Origin: CALMFG01 sp963674805
GTDB lineage: Bacteria; Bacillota; Clostridia; Christensenellales; CALMFG01
NCBI GenBank assembly: GCA_963674805.2
Contig: CAXXNY010000009.1
Location: 1 to 64,000, forward strand
Reading direction: 5' to 3'
DNA length: 64,000 nt
A program made the translations under genes and the position numbers. Positions within the stretch are counted from its first letter, which is position 1, and every line of letters begins with the position of its first letter. The notes beneath the pieces were generated by a model that saw only the letters and a list, made by a program, of their open reading frames with translations, ran no database searches and was not told the DNA's origin. Shown here piece after piece: positions 7,508 to 16,554 of this stretch.

Positions 7508-8602
7508 TCAGACGCAACAGAACGTCGCGTTGTCCACTGCCGGAATCCGGCCGCATATGCCCTGAAGCTTGCCGGTTTCGTCGTCATAGCGGATGGACAC
7601 AAACTCATCGCTGAATTTGTTGCCAACCAGCAGGAACCGTCCGCTCGGCGAAAAGTCGATCGTCCGCGGACAGACCCCTCCGCAAGAGAAGCTTCTGACT
7701 TCAATCATCTCACCGATATTCTCATCAATCGTAATCACATAAATGCGGTCCTCGCCGTTTTTATCAAAATATCCGCGCATGCTTGCAAGCACAAAGCGTC
7801 CGTCCGGTGAAATTACGATTTCCGAGGATAACACCGCATCCGGCTTCTGTTTTTTAAGATATGACCGCGGCACAAGCGCCACATCCTGCTTTCGGGTTAT
7901 CTTTCCGGTTTTGTCGTTAAATTCAAAGAAATAAACCGATGCACCCATTTCATTCAGCAAATAAATCCAGCGGTTGGATGGGTGAATCGCCACATGCCGC
8001 GGCCCTTCCCCGCCGTCAACCGTCACATAGTCCTGCTCTGTCATCTTTCCTGTCGCCAGATCAAACGACAGGCTGTATAAACGGTCCGTATGTATATCCG
8101 GCACAATTAGGTACTTTCCGCTCCGGTCAAAGAACACCTGGTGCGGCGCCGGCCCGCTTTCCTGCCGTGGTATGGTCGCCGTACCCTTCGGCGCGGTGAA
8201 TTTATCCACCACTTCATCCAATGACCCGTCGTCTTTCAGGCTGCAGGCATACACTGTGGATGAGTTGCCGAATGCGGCTATCAAAAACCGGTCGTTTACG
8301 CTGACTGCGCAATGCAGCCCAAGTGCGGCGCCTTCAATCGTAAGCTCGCTTTGAAATTTCAGCTTCCCTTTCGGCTGGATAGTATATGATGCGACTTTCC
8401 CGCTGTCCGGCCGCGTATCGACAGCATAAAGGCACGTCCCCGCATGATTGCGGCAGATGAAACCATAGTTCAGCCCATTCGGATAGGCCTCTATCGATTT
8501 CAGTATCCCGGTTCCCTCATCAAACTCGGCGGATACAAGCGCCATATTGCTGCTAAAAGTTTCGTGCTCAAAACCACCAATAAAAACATAGGTTTGGCTC
8601 AT
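7508..8602 (-). CDS. Lactonase family protein (Pgl-type seven-bladed beta-propeller)
   Basis: A 364-residue protein of the 6-phosphogluconolactonase (YbhE/Pgl) beta-propeller family. Seen: PAPHQV (151-156), VPDIHTDRLY (167-176), GEGPRHVAIHP (198-208) and a late CPRTIDFSPSGRFLLVGN, all hallmarks of the propeller blades. No signal peptide. It hydrolyses sugar lactones to aldonates in the cytoplasm. Beside sugar dehydrogenases rather than zwf or gnd, it more likely acts on a non-phosphorylated lactone. A second, distant copy lies at 38348-39421. RBS AGAGGAAT. It heads the minus-strand cluster. Confidence 0.87.
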   Translation of the reverse strand: MSQTYVFIGGFEHETFSSNMALVSAEFDEGTGILKSIEAYPNGLNYGFICRNHAGTCLYAVDTRPDSGKVASYTIQPKGKLKFQSELTIEGAALGLHCAVSVNDRFLIAAFGNSSTVYACSLKDDGSLDEVVDKFTAPKGTATIPRQESGPAPHQVFFDRSGKYLIVPDIHTDRLYSLSFDLATGKMTEQDYVTVDGGEGPRHVAIHPSNRWIYLLNEMGASVYFFEFNDKTGKITRKQDVALVPRSYLKKQKPDAVLSSEIVISPDGRFVLASMRGYFDKNGEDRIYVITIDENIGEMIEVRSFSCGGVCPRTIDFSPSGRFLLVGNKFSDEFVSIRYDDETGKLQGICGRIPAVDNATFCCV

Positions 8603-8798
8603 GTCTATTCCTCTTATTATTTCTTATTTATCATTGAGTTGTTAATGGCTGGCCATACTAAACACAGGATAAATCAAATTGCCGTTAAATTTATCCGCTT
8701 GTGTTTCAAAGTGCAAGATAATCTATGTCAAAGCAGTCCCGATTAATGATTTAATATGAGTGCCTGCTTAATTTCCGCATCAACAAATGCGACATATT

Positions 8799-9752
8799 TT
8801 ATGACGCCTGCGCCTTTTCCGCGTCATCAGCCTGACTGCTGAGTTTTGACACCTGCCAGTTCACCCAGGCATCCGTCTCAGAATCATACCCCTCGCCTTT
8901 AAGCCCGTAAAGACCGATTTCGAATGTGCTATACGCGTTTTGAATCCAGTCATTCAGCGCCATTTGTTTGAGTGCTTCAAGCGTCTCTTCAGAGGCCTGC
9001 CGTGCGCTTTCTTTCTCCGATACCATGAACACAGCGGATATGCCCCCGTCAAGCGCGACCAGTTCGCTGATTTCGCCCACGCCTAAGTTAAACACAACCT
9101 GATCCAGATTATCATCCAGCTCTCCTTTGGCCACCCAGTCATATGCGCCGGCGCTTTCCGCCAAGCTCGTGTCACAAGAGAATTCTTCCGCTAAGGTTCC
9201 AAAGCTTTCACCGGCTTCATAGCGGCTTTTAATCTCATCATATGAATCGAGCGCATCCAGCATAATCACATTCAGCTTCACATGTTCCAACCCGCCCGCA
9301 TACATGTCTTCAAAGTACTCGGACATTTTTTCCTGCAGGATCGGCACTGTGGCCATCTCCCTGAACTCTGTCTCGCTCAGCCCGGATTCATTGATCTGCT
9401 GGCGGTACCATTCCTTAAACTCACTGTCGGAAATATCACTGCCGCCTACGGTAAGCGTTTTTAAGTATGCGTCAATCTCATCATCCGTTACGTTTAGATT
9501 AAACGGCGCTTCTTTTGCCCCCTCGATAACGAGTTTTTCGGTCATCAGGGTTTGCAGCGTCACCAGAGATTGTTGGTCTTCGGACATCACGATGCGTTTG
9601 ATAAAATACCGCATCGATACCTTGGAATCCCCGACTTTCAGCACCGTCGTATTCATCGGTTTGATGCTGTATTGATAGAGCGCAAAAAAACCAACGGCCA
9701 GAACAACTGCCAGTATTGCGGATGCGATGATAATTATCTTTTTCTTTTTCAT
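8799..9752 (-). CDS. SurA/PpiC-like peptidylprolyl isomerase, membrane-anchored
   Basis: About 317 residues from the chosen ATG. Seen: a lysine-rich start and one N-terminal membrane segment (residues about 5-27), a helical SurA-N-like region, then a PpiC-type rotamase domain (about 180-285) with LAEEFSCDTSLAESAG and a GEISELVALDGG segment. The frame is open upstream to 9818, but the ATG at 9752 carries AGGAG and begins a normal signal anchor. It probably folds exported or membrane proteins outside the membrane. It is the last gene of the Gld-like operon, and a second foldase of the same family starts that module (13493-14425). Confidence 0.85.
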   Translation of the reverse strand: MKKKKIIIIASAILAVVLAVGFFALYQYSIKPMNTTVLKVGDSKVSMRYFIKRIVMSEDQQSLVTLQTLMTEKLVIEGAKEAPFNLNVTDDEIDAYLKTLTVGGSDISDSEFKEWYRQQINESGLSETEFREMATVPILQEKMSEYFEDMYAGGLEHVKLNVIMLDALDSYDEIKSRYEAGESFGTLAEEFSCDTSLAESAGAYDWVAKGELDDNLDQVVFNLGVGEISELVALDGGISAVFMVSEKESARQASEETLEALKQMALNDWIQNAYSTFEIGLYGLKGEGYDSETDAWVNWQVSKLSSQADDAEKAQAS

Positions 9753-9774
9753 ACTCCTACTCCTGTTTATATCC

Positions 9775-10356
9775 CTAAGACGCAGACGCCGGCTCTTGCT
9801 GCGGATACGGCGGATCAAGCACCAGGCCTTCCAATACGTCGTTCCATGTATAATCCACGATAAAGACCTTTTTTGACTCTTTCAGCTTGATATAGTTACC
9901 CGTACCGTCCGGCGTTCTATCTCCCACTTCAATGTTTACAGCTTCCCCGCTGCCGGTCTTGACGGTAATCCGCATCGCAGGTTCTGCCAGTCCATAGACC
10001 GCCAGTATTTCCGGATCGTCGGTTTCCACAACTTCCCGCTTTGCCAGCGGTCCGCTCAATAGCAGCTGTACGCCGCCGCCCCATCTGTCGATATCGACGA
10101 TTGAGCCATCGGCTTCAGCAAAGTAAAAGTATTGGTCCTCGTGTTTCTCCCAGGCTTCACTCATGCCCTGTTTTTCAAGATCAATCTTGATATAGTCAAT
10201 ATCCAGATAATCAATTCTCCAGATATAAATCGCTTCCTGTTGAGCGGCCGTTGCCGCTTCCGCCTCTTTTTTTGCTTTGCTGTTATTGGACATCAGCATA
10301 AATCCGACCAACCCCAATATGATAACCGCAAAAACAATGATAGAAATCCGTTTCAT
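9775..10356 (-). CDS. DUF4340 domain-containing protein
   Basis: About 193 residues. Seen: an N-terminal hydrophobic anchor (IIVFAVIILGLVGFML), then an extracytoplasmic domain with the repeated DIDYIKIDLE-like and AVYGLAEPAMRITVKTGSGE segments typical of DUF4340 proteins found downstream of GldG. The ATG at 10356 sits one base after the GldG stop and is preceded by AGAGG; the longer start at 10380 would lie inside gldG. Length is shorter than many DUF4340 proteins, which carry several repeats. Function not established; it is probably an accessory of the neighbouring ABC exporter. Confidence 0.8.
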   Translation of the reverse strand: MKRISIIVFAVIILGLVGFMLMSNNSKAKKEAEAATAAQQEAIYIWRIDYLDIDYIKIDLEKQGMSEAWEKHEDQYFYFAEADGSIVDIDRWGGGVQLLLSGPLAKREVVETDDPEILAVYGLAEPAMRITVKTGSGEAVNIEVGDRTPDGTGNYIKLKESKKVFIVDYTWNDVLEGLVLDPPYPQQEPASAS

Positions 10357-10357
10357 A

Positions 10358-11851
10358 TTACCTCTTCCGCCACCATACATATATGGCGCAGATAATCAGC
10401 AGAACAGGGATTAAACCGATCGACGTTATCATCATAAACCGCGCCTGTTCGCTGTTGATAATCAGCCGGCGGTAAGGCATAACATTGCGTTCCAAATCCA
10501 CAACCTCCTTGCCCTCTGTCAGCCAGCTGATGGTTAAAATCAGGAAGTTTGCATTATCCCCGTTTAAAAAACTACTGCTCGATACAAAGTCCGAATCGCC
10601 GATCACAGCCAATCTTCTGCCGGTTTCATCCGTTTCGTCATATTCCAGCATCCCGATAGCATAAGTGCCCTCAAGATCGGTTTCTTCGTTATAAGTAAAT
10701 GCCTCGGTCTTTGATTCATCCGTATCCAGCCAGCCGCCGGAGCTGCTCCACGCCATGGGAATCAGCATTCTGCCTCCCGGCGCATTATCCATCGGGATGA
10801 TTGCCGCGGCATCCGGGAAAAAGAGCTTATCCAGGCTGAATATATTTCTGTCCCCGTCTACCAATAAAACATTCATGCGCGGTACGACAAACGATTCGGG
10901 GTCAACGATAATACCGTCGCCGATACGAATGGACCATTCGGAAAGCAGCCCCGATAATCCTCCGTCATAGCCGGGATTAATCATAACCAGCGCCCGTCCG
11001 CCGTCGGACAGGAATGCGTTGACTGCGGTTATCTCGTCTGCCGTAAAGTCACTTTCCGGCGCAGATATAATCAGTAAATCGGTGTTTTCGGGAACAGCGC
11101 CTTCCGCAGCGATATCCACTTCGTTAACCGCAAACAAACTGTCTTGCAGCGCGCTGATTACTTCATCCGATATCCGCTCATCATGTCCGTATGTAAAATA
11201 AACCGTTTTTTGTTTATTGCCGCTGACTTCCATCACCGCGCTGGTGATGGCATATTCTGCCGCTTCTTCAATCTGCGGGCCATAAATGCGTTTTTCGCCC
11301 TCGGTGCCCCTGACCACCAATACGCCATAATAGGTTTCGGCGCTTTCCAGATTATATGTTCTGACGATATCCGGGTTTAAGTCCGGGTCAACAAAGGTCA
11401 CCGACACCTGGTCCGAATAGACCTGATATTCTTCCAGAAGGCTCTGGGCATAAGAAATGACGGTTGCCGATGTATTCGAGGAGAAAAAGCCGACCACCCT
11501 GACGGGTTCGTCGATTTCGTTCAGCATTTCCTTTGTCTGGGATGTAAGCGTGAACTGGGAAACGCCGGTCAGATCGTAACGCTTAAATGTGTTGTAACTG
11601 ATTGCGTTTGCCAAAATCACAATCGCGCATATGCTGATGATTCTGACGGAAAGGCTGATACCCAATTTGCCGCGCCGTGTTCCCACCGCCTTTTTGATGC
11701 GCTGATAGTCGATCACCGCAGCCACGATAATTAAAATCACGCCGATTCCGATGAGTATGAGCGCATACGCCTTCAGTTCCGTCACAACCATATTGAGCAC
11801 AAAACCGGTGGCAATACTGAACAATCCAATGATCGCAAGTAACAATGTCAT
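10358..11851 (-). CDS. GldG-family ABC transporter auxiliary protein
   Basis: A 497-residue membrane protein. Seen: two N-terminal membrane helices plus a third after a basic loop (about residues 5-90), a large extracytoplasmic region starting FTLTSQTKEMLNEIDEPVRVVGFFS, an ITG-like LLIISAPESDFTADEITAVNAFLSDGGRALVMINP segment, and one C-terminal helix ending in WWRKR. This is the GldG/ABC-type uncharacterised transport layout. In Bacteroidota GldG works with GldA and GldF in gliding; in Firmicutes the role is unknown. It lies 3 bp downstream of the permease gene and is followed immediately by DUF4340. Confidence 0.85.
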   Translation of the reverse strand: MTLLLAIIGLFSIATGFVLNMVVTELKAYALILIGIGVILIIVAAVIDYQRIKKAVGTRRGKLGISLSVRIISICAIVILANAISYNTFKRYDLTGVSQFTLTSQTKEMLNEIDEPVRVVGFFSSNTSATVISYAQSLLEEYQVYSDQVSVTFVDPDLNPDIVRTYNLESAETYYGVLVVRGTEGEKRIYGPQIEEAAEYAITSAVMEVSGNKQKTVYFTYGHDERISDEVISALQDSLFAVNEVDIAAEGAVPENTDLLIISAPESDFTADEITAVNAFLSDGGRALVMINPGYDGGLSGLLSEWSIRIGDGIIVDPESFVVPRMNVLLVDGDRNIFSLDKLFFPDAAAIIPMDNAPGGRMLIPMAWSSSGGWLDTDESKTEAFTYNEETDLEGTYAIGMLEYDETDETGRRLAVIGDSDFVSSSSFLNGDNANFLILTISWLTEGKEVVDLERNVMPYRRLIINSEQARFMMITSIGLIPVLLIICAIYVWWRKR

Positions 11852-11854
11852 CTC

Positions 11855-12580
11855 TTATTTCCACCTCTCTGCTTCAATGCGGCTGATTGACAAATACAGA
11901 AACAGCACCGTAACGCTTAAATAATAAATAATTGCGCGTGTATCAATCACCCCGCGTATAAAGTCCGGCAGGTATGTTGAAGGCGAGAGTGCCGCCACCA
12001 CGCTGCCGATCGGAGCGGGCAGCAATGCGCCTACTGTGCCTAAAAACCAAAGTGCAAAAAGCAGTCCGCCTGATAACACAACCGATACAATCTGGTTGGA
12101 CGTCAGTGATGAGGCGAATATACCGATGGAGATCGCCGCTGAACCCAGTAAAATCAGGCCTAAATAACTTGTGAAGACCGGACCCATATCCGGATCACCG
12201 AATATGCTCAGCATCAATAAAAAGTACAGTGTCAACGCCAGCATGCCGACCAATACGGTCAGGCAGGCGAAGAATTTGCCTAGTATAATCGAAGAATCCT
12301 TAACCGGGGCAGTGAACAGAAACTCCCAAGTCCCCTGCTTTTTTTCCTCTGCAATCATACGCATCGTAAGGACCGCCGCAAACAGGAAGATGAGATACGG
12401 CGCTGTCTCAATAAATCCGCGAAGGCTGGTATCCGTATACTCGGTGCCAACCAAATAAAAGACAAAAAATGCGCCGGACAAGACCATGAAGACTGCCGCA
12501 ATGATATACGCCATCGGAGACTTTAAATAAGCCGCGAGCTCTTTTCGATAGATGGTTCCTGTGCTCTTCACGTTAAGCAT
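11855..12580 (-). CDS. ABC-2 type permease (GldF-like)
   Basis: About 241 residues with six hydrophobic segments. Seen: TGTIYRKELAAYLKSPMAYI at the N-terminus, as in ABC-2 permeases of the GldF type, followed by an EEKKQGTWEFLFTAPVKDS cytoplasmic loop, a recurrent motif of the family. The ATG at 12580 has an AGGAAAGG ribosome site and overlaps the ATPase stop by 8 bp; the frame is open to 12628 but that start lies well inside the ATPase gene. It forms the membrane pore of the exporter with the ATPase and GldG-like protein. Confidence 0.87.
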   Translation of the reverse strand: MLNVKSTGTIYRKELAAYLKSPMAYIIAAVFMVLSGAFFVFYLVGTEYTDTSLRGFIETAPYLIFLFAAVLTMRMIAEEKKQGTWEFLFTAPVKDSSIILGKFFACLTVLVGMLALTLYFLLMLSIFGDPDMGPVFTSYLGLILLGSAAISIGIFASSLTSNQIVSVVLSGGLLFALWFLGTVGALLPAPIGSVVAALSPSTYLPDFIRGVIDTRAIIYYLSVTVLFLYLSISRIEAERWK

Positions 12581-13496
12581 CCTTTCCTGACGCCAGATTA
12601 AGGAAGATATCCTCAAGGCTTTTTTCAACCGCTTCCATCGTCAGCAATGTCCAGCCATTTTTCATGATTTCTGCAACAATCTCGGTCTGCGGTTCATGCC
12701 CGACACCGTATTCGACGATAATCATATCCTTATCCTGTACCACACGGTCAACCGCTTTTATTTTAGAAAGCGCTTTAACCACCTGGTCAGCGGGGCCTTT
12801 AACGTTCAGTTTTAACGCCATGCTTTCGCTGATACGCGCCGACAGGTTGCCGACGGTATCTTTTGCGATGATTTTTCCTTTTCGGATGATGATGACCCGC
12901 TCGCATATCATGCTGGCCTCCGAGAGATCATGTGTCGAGAGCAGTATCGTCCGCTCTTTGCCAAGGTCCTTCACCAGGCTTCTGACCTGCGCCAGCTGTA
13001 TCGGGTCAATACCGATTGTGGGCTCATCCATAATCAGGACAGGCGGATCGTGAATAATCGCCTGTGCAATGCCCACACGCTGTTTATAGCCTTTCGACAG
13101 TTTCGAAATGCCTGTATCAATATATGTTTCAAGTCCGCACCGCTCCGCAGTAACGTTGACACGTGCGTCTGCCTCTTTTTTCTCTATCCCTCTCAGCTGT
13201 GCCGCAAATGTCAGATAACTCCGTACAGTCATATCCATATACAACGGCACATTTTCCGGCAGGTAACCGATCATGCGTCTGGCTTCCAGCGGATTTTTCG
13301 AGATGTCAATATCACCCAGGGTAATCTTTCCCGCATTCGGCATCAGATAACCGGTAATCATCTTCATGGTCGTCGATTTCCCCGCCCCGTTTGCACCAAG
13401 AAACCCCACGACCTCGCCCTTGCCGACGGTAAAGCTGATATCATCAACAGCCAGCAGTTTGCCGTAATATTTTGTTAGGTTCTCGACATTGATCAT
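12573..13496 (-). CDS. ABC transporter ATP-binding protein (GldA-like)
   Basis: A 307-residue ATPase. Seen: Walker A GANGAGKST (34-42), Q-loop region GYLPENVPLY, signature LSKGYKQRVGIAQA, Walker B VLIMDEPTIGID and H-loop LLSTHDLSEA. The C-terminal tail of about 80 residues is typical of ABC-2 exporters of the DRR/NatA/GldA group. The start overlaps the foldase stop by 4 bp, showing tight coupling. It energises the adjacent permease; the cargo is unknown. Confidence 0.92.
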   Translation of the reverse strand: MINVENLTKYYGKLLAVDDISFTVGKGEVVGFLGANGAGKSTTMKMITGYLMPNAGKITLGDIDISKNPLEARRMIGYLPENVPLYMDMTVRSYLTFAAQLRGIEKKEADARVNVTAERCGLETYIDTGISKLSKGYKQRVGIAQAIIHDPPVLIMDEPTIGIDPIQLAQVRSLVKDLGKERTILLSTHDLSEASMICERVIIIRKGKIIAKDTVGNLSARISESMALKLNVKGPADQVVKALSKIKAVDRVVQDKDMIIVEYGVGHEPQTEIVAEIMKNGWTLLTMEAVEKSLEDIFLNLASGKDA

Positions 13497-14425
13497 TCGC
13501 TGTACTCCTTCAGCATCTTCTGCAGCTGCCAGTTAATCCAGGATTCCTGCTCGTTGGTGATTTCAGGCCTTTCGATATCACTCAGCGCTTTTTGTGCGAC
13601 AACCCAGTCCGACAGTGCGTTTGCTTTCAGACTTTCAAGGATATCCGTATCCACCTCGCGCGCTTCTTCGCGGCCCAGCAGGTAAAACAATGCATAAGAT
13701 GTATCCCCAAGCTGGAAGGGCTGGGTGATCTGCCCTACTTCTATTTCATCGAATACGCTGGATGCCACATTCTCCTGTAGCGCCAAACGCGGCATCCAAC
13801 CCAAATCTCCCCGATTTGCTTTTAGTTCTTCGGATTCATTCAGTTCTGCCGCTAAGTCTTCAAATTCTTCGCCCTCACCGATGCGGGCCAGCGTCTGGTT
13901 AAGCGCTTCTTCCGTATCAAAAATAATTACGGCTAAATGCACCTGCTCCTCTACGGTCTGAATGTGGTTTTGCAGATACTGGTCGAGTTTTTCCGACAGT
14001 ATCCCTGTATATAAAAGTAATTCCAGTTCTTCGACTGAAAAACCTGACGCATTCGCGAGTTCTTTTAAAAACCCCTTAAGCTGGTCCGGATCTGATGCTC
14101 CGGTACGCGCTTCCATCAGGCTGAGTTCATATTGCTGTAATTCTTGTTCGGATATTTGGACAACCGAAGGGCCGGTTTGGCGGATGACTTGTTCTTCGAT
14201 GAGTATTTCCCGGGCGTCTTCAATATCCGTCCCGTCAAACATCATCCGTTTCATCAGATAATCCGCTTTAATCTCCGTACCGTTTACTGTTGCGATGACA
14301 TCATTCTTATGGGACTTGATTCCGTTAAAGGCAAAAAAAGCAGCAACACCGATCACGATAAGAATGGCGATGAGTATGATGATGCCGATGGTGCGTTTTT
14401 TCTTTTCAGGTCCGTCTTTTTTCAT
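13493..14425 (-). CDS. SurA/PpiC-like peptidylprolyl isomerase, membrane-anchored
   Basis: About 310 residues. Seen: a positively charged start KKDGPEKKKR, one membrane helix (IGIIILIAILIVIGVAAFF), a SurA-N-like helical region and a rotamase domain with EEFEDLAAELNESEELKANRG and GQITQPFQLGDTSYALFYL. The ATG at 14425 is preceded by GGGGAG; the upstream in-frame start at 14443 is in the dppF coding end. It resembles the foldase at 8799-9752 in plan, length and the C-terminal NWQLxK tail (SWINWQLQK here, AWVNWQVSK there), so the two are paralogues at either end of the Gld-like module. Confidence 0.85.
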   Translation of the reverse strand: MKKDGPEKKKRTIGIIILIAILIVIGVAAFFAFNGIKSHKNDVIATVNGTEIKADYLMKRMMFDGTDIEDAREILIEEQVIRQTGPSVVQISEQELQQYELSLMEARTGASDPDQLKGFLKELANASGFSVEELELLLYTGILSEKLDQYLQNHIQTVEEQVHLAVIIFDTEEALNQTLARIGEGEEFEDLAAELNESEELKANRGDLGWMPRLALQENVASSVFDEIEVGQITQPFQLGDTSYALFYLLGREEAREVDTDILESLKANALSDWVVAQKALSDIERPEITNEQESWINWQLQKMLKEYSE

Positions 14426-14439
14426 GATTGCTCCCCAAG

Positions 14440-15435
14440 TCACTTAACGGGCTTGACAAAATGGCACGCACAGAAATGGTCGCCTTGAATCCTGACCAGT
14501 TCAGGTGTTTCCACCTTACAGATGTCACGGCAGTTAAAGCAACGTGTATGGAACGCGCATCCTTTCGGCGGATTCTTCGGGCTGGGCACTTCGCCTTCCA
14601 GCACAATCCGGCTGCGTGTTTTGTCCACACTCGGGTCCGGAATCGGCACTGCTGACAGCAACGATATGGTATAGGGGTGCAGCGGATTTCCGTACAGTTC
14701 CGCACTTTTGGTGATTTCCACGATCTTGCCGAGATACATGACCGCCACACGCCCGGATATATTTCTGACTAATGATAAGTCATGCGCAATAAAAAGATAC
14801 GTTAAATCCAGTTTTTCGCGCAGTTTAATGAGAAGGCTGATAATCTGAGCCTGAATGGACACATCCAGTGCCGATACCGGCTCATCGCATACGATAAATC
14901 CCGGATTAGCGGCAAGCGCACGCGCAATCCCAATCCTCTGGCGCTGGCCGCCGCTGAATTCATGCGGGTAGCGGTCAGATGCCAAATCCGGATCCAGCTC
15001 CACCATCTTCAGCAATTCAGTGACGCGATCGTAATATTCCGAATCTTTACGCTTTACGATATTCTGAACCAAAAGCGGTTCGCCGATAATATCCGACGTC
15101 GTCATTCTGGGGTCAAGCGAAGCAAACGCATCCTGGAAAATCATCTGAAGGTTTCTGCGCATCATTCTTAAGTCTTTGCCTTCAAGCGCCGTCAGGTTTT
15201 TACCCTCATAATAAACCTCACCGCCGGTTATCTCTTCGAGCTGCAATATGCACCGTCCGGTGGTTGACTTCCCGCATCCGCTTTCCCCGACAAGGCCGAA
15301 AGTCTCGCCTTTATCGATTGTAAACGATACACCGTCAACAGCTTTAACAAACTCCACGCTCTTTTTTAAGAAACCCTGGTTTACAGGAAAATGTTTTTTT
15401 AAGTTTTTAACTTCGATTAGCGCTTGACTTTTCAT
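14440..15435 (-). CDS. Dipeptide/oligopeptide ABC transporter ATP-binding protein (DppF/OppF type)
   Basis: A 331-residue ATPase. Seen: Walker A GESGCGKST, signature FSGGQRQRIGIARALA, Walker B FIVCDEPVSALD, H-loop LFIAHDLSLV, and the C-terminal oligopeptide-family extension with a cysteine-rich GCAFHTRCFNC. The start is one base after the DppD-type stop. It pairs with that ATPase to power peptide uptake. The stop is only 14 bp from the foldase ATG, so read-through into the Gld-like module is likely. Confidence 0.92.
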   Translation of the reverse strand: MKSQALIEVKNLKKHFPVNQGFLKKSVEFVKAVDGVSFTIDKGETFGLVGESGCGKSTTGRCILQLEEITGGEVYYEGKNLTALEGKDLRMMRRNLQMIFQDAFASLDPRMTTSDIIGEPLLVQNIVKRKDSEYYDRVTELLKMVELDPDLASDRYPHEFSGGQRQRIGIARALAANPGFIVCDEPVSALDVSIQAQIISLLIKLREKLDLTYLFIAHDLSLVRNISGRVAVMYLGKIVEITKSAELYGNPLHPYTISLLSAVPIPDPSVDKTRSRIVLEGEVPSPKNPPKGCAFHTRCFNCRDICKVETPELVRIQGDHFCACHFVKPVK

Positions 15436-16449
15436 TTATTTGTTCTCACGTCTCTTTTTTTTGATTGTTTCAACATCACAAAAACATGCCCGGTAGTGGT
15501 TTTCACTAACCGCTTCAAAAGCCGGCTGCTCCTGTCTGCACCGCTCCATCGCAAACTCGCATCGCGGTTCGAAAGGGCAGCCTTGGGGCAGGTTCGCCAG
15601 ATTCGGCGGCTGTCCGGGTATGCTCCTTAAGTCGTCCGCAGAATCCCTATCCAGTCTCGGAACCGAAGTTAAAAGACCCGCCGTATACGGATGCAGAGGC
15701 TCCGCAAAAATAGCATCGGTCGGAGCCGACTCCACGATTCTGCCTGCGTACATAACATTAACGCTGTCCGCATAGCGCGCAACGATACCAAGGTTATGCG
15801 TGATAACCAAAATCGCTGTATTATATTCCGATCTTAATTTATTTAATATGTCCAGAACCTGCGCCTGAACAGTAACGTCCAGTGCCGTTGTGGGTTCATC
15901 CGCGATTAAAACGGATGGGTAACATGAGATGGCCATTGCAATCATGATGCGCTGGCGCATCCCGCCGCTGAATTGGCTGGGATAATCCCTTAAACGCTGT
16001 TCCGCATCCGGAATGCCGACCAGCTTTAACAGCCTTGCGCTTTCTGCCAGTGCCTCTTTTTTACTCATATCCTTATGTAAAATCAAAGACTCAGAAATCT
16101 GTTTACCAATCGTGAGCGCCGGATTCAACGACGTCATCGGTTCCTGAAAGACAATCGAAATCTCGTTGCCGCGCACCACGCGCATCCGGTCTTCGCTTGC
16201 TTTCAAAAGGTCTTCGCCTCTGAACAATATCTCGCCTTCTTCGATTCTTCCGGGAGGGCTTGGTATCAGTCCCATGATCGCCATTGCGCTCATGCTTTTA
16301 CCGCATGCGCTTTCGCCGACCAGCGCGACAAATTCACCGGCTTTTATGCCGTAATTCAGGCCGTTTGCCGCTTTCACGACGCCCTGCTCCGTATAAAAAT
16401 TTGTATGCAGATTTTTTATTTCAAGTATGTTGTCCTGTTTCGTGCTCAT
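15436..16449 (-). CDS. Dipeptide/oligopeptide ABC transporter ATP-binding protein (DppD/OppD type)
   Basis: About 337 residues. Seen: Walker A GESACGKSM, signature FSGGMRQRIMIAMAIS, Walker B VLIADEPTTALD, H-loop VITHNLGIVA and the C-terminal GCPFEPRCEFAMERC extension of the oligopeptide family. The last Walker A residue is Met instead of the usual Ser/Thr, as is common in DppD proteins. The frame runs upstream to 16515, but that stretch crosses the hairpin at 16506-16543; the ATG at 16449 has GAGGT at good spacing. It works with the neighbouring DppF-type ATPase and the two permeases. Confidence 0.92.
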   Translation of the reverse strand: MSTKQDNILEIKNLHTNFYTEQGVVKAANGLNYGIKAGEFVALVGESACGKSMSAMAIMGLIPSPPGRIEEGEILFRGEDLLKASEDRMRVVRGNEISIVFQEPMTSLNPALTIGKQISESLILHKDMSKKEALAESARLLKLVGIPDAEQRLRDYPSQFSGGMRQRIMIAMAISCYPSVLIADEPTTALDVTVQAQVLDILNKLRSEYNTAILVITHNLGIVARYADSVNVMYAGRIVESAPTDAIFAEPLHPYTAGLLTSVPRLDRDSADDLRSIPGQPPNLANLPQGCPFEPRCEFAMERCRQEQPAFEAVSENHYRACFCDVETIKKKRRENK

Positions 16450-16505
16450 GCTTACCTCACATCTCATCCGGCTAAAACTAAATCCCCGCATGAGGTTGAT
16501 TATGT

Positions 16506-16543
16506 GCATTTTCATCCCCCGATTAACGGGGGATGAAAAATGC
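16506..16543 (-). other. Intercistronic RNA hairpin after the peptide-binding-protein gene
   Basis: A GC-rich near-perfect stem (TTCATCCCCCG with its complement, extended by GCATT/AATGC with one bulge) and a 5-base loop lies between the binding-protein stop and the DppD-type ATPase. There is no T-tract after it on the minus strand, so it more likely protects the upstream mRNA from 3' decay, raising binding-protein levels, than ends transcription. Confidence 0.65.
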
Positions 16544-16554
16544 TTAGTAGCTGA

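Noticed and set aside
16506..16543. Rho-independent terminator after the peptide-binding protein
   Set aside because: No T-run follows on the transcribed strand, and the downstream ATPase genes belong to the same importer.
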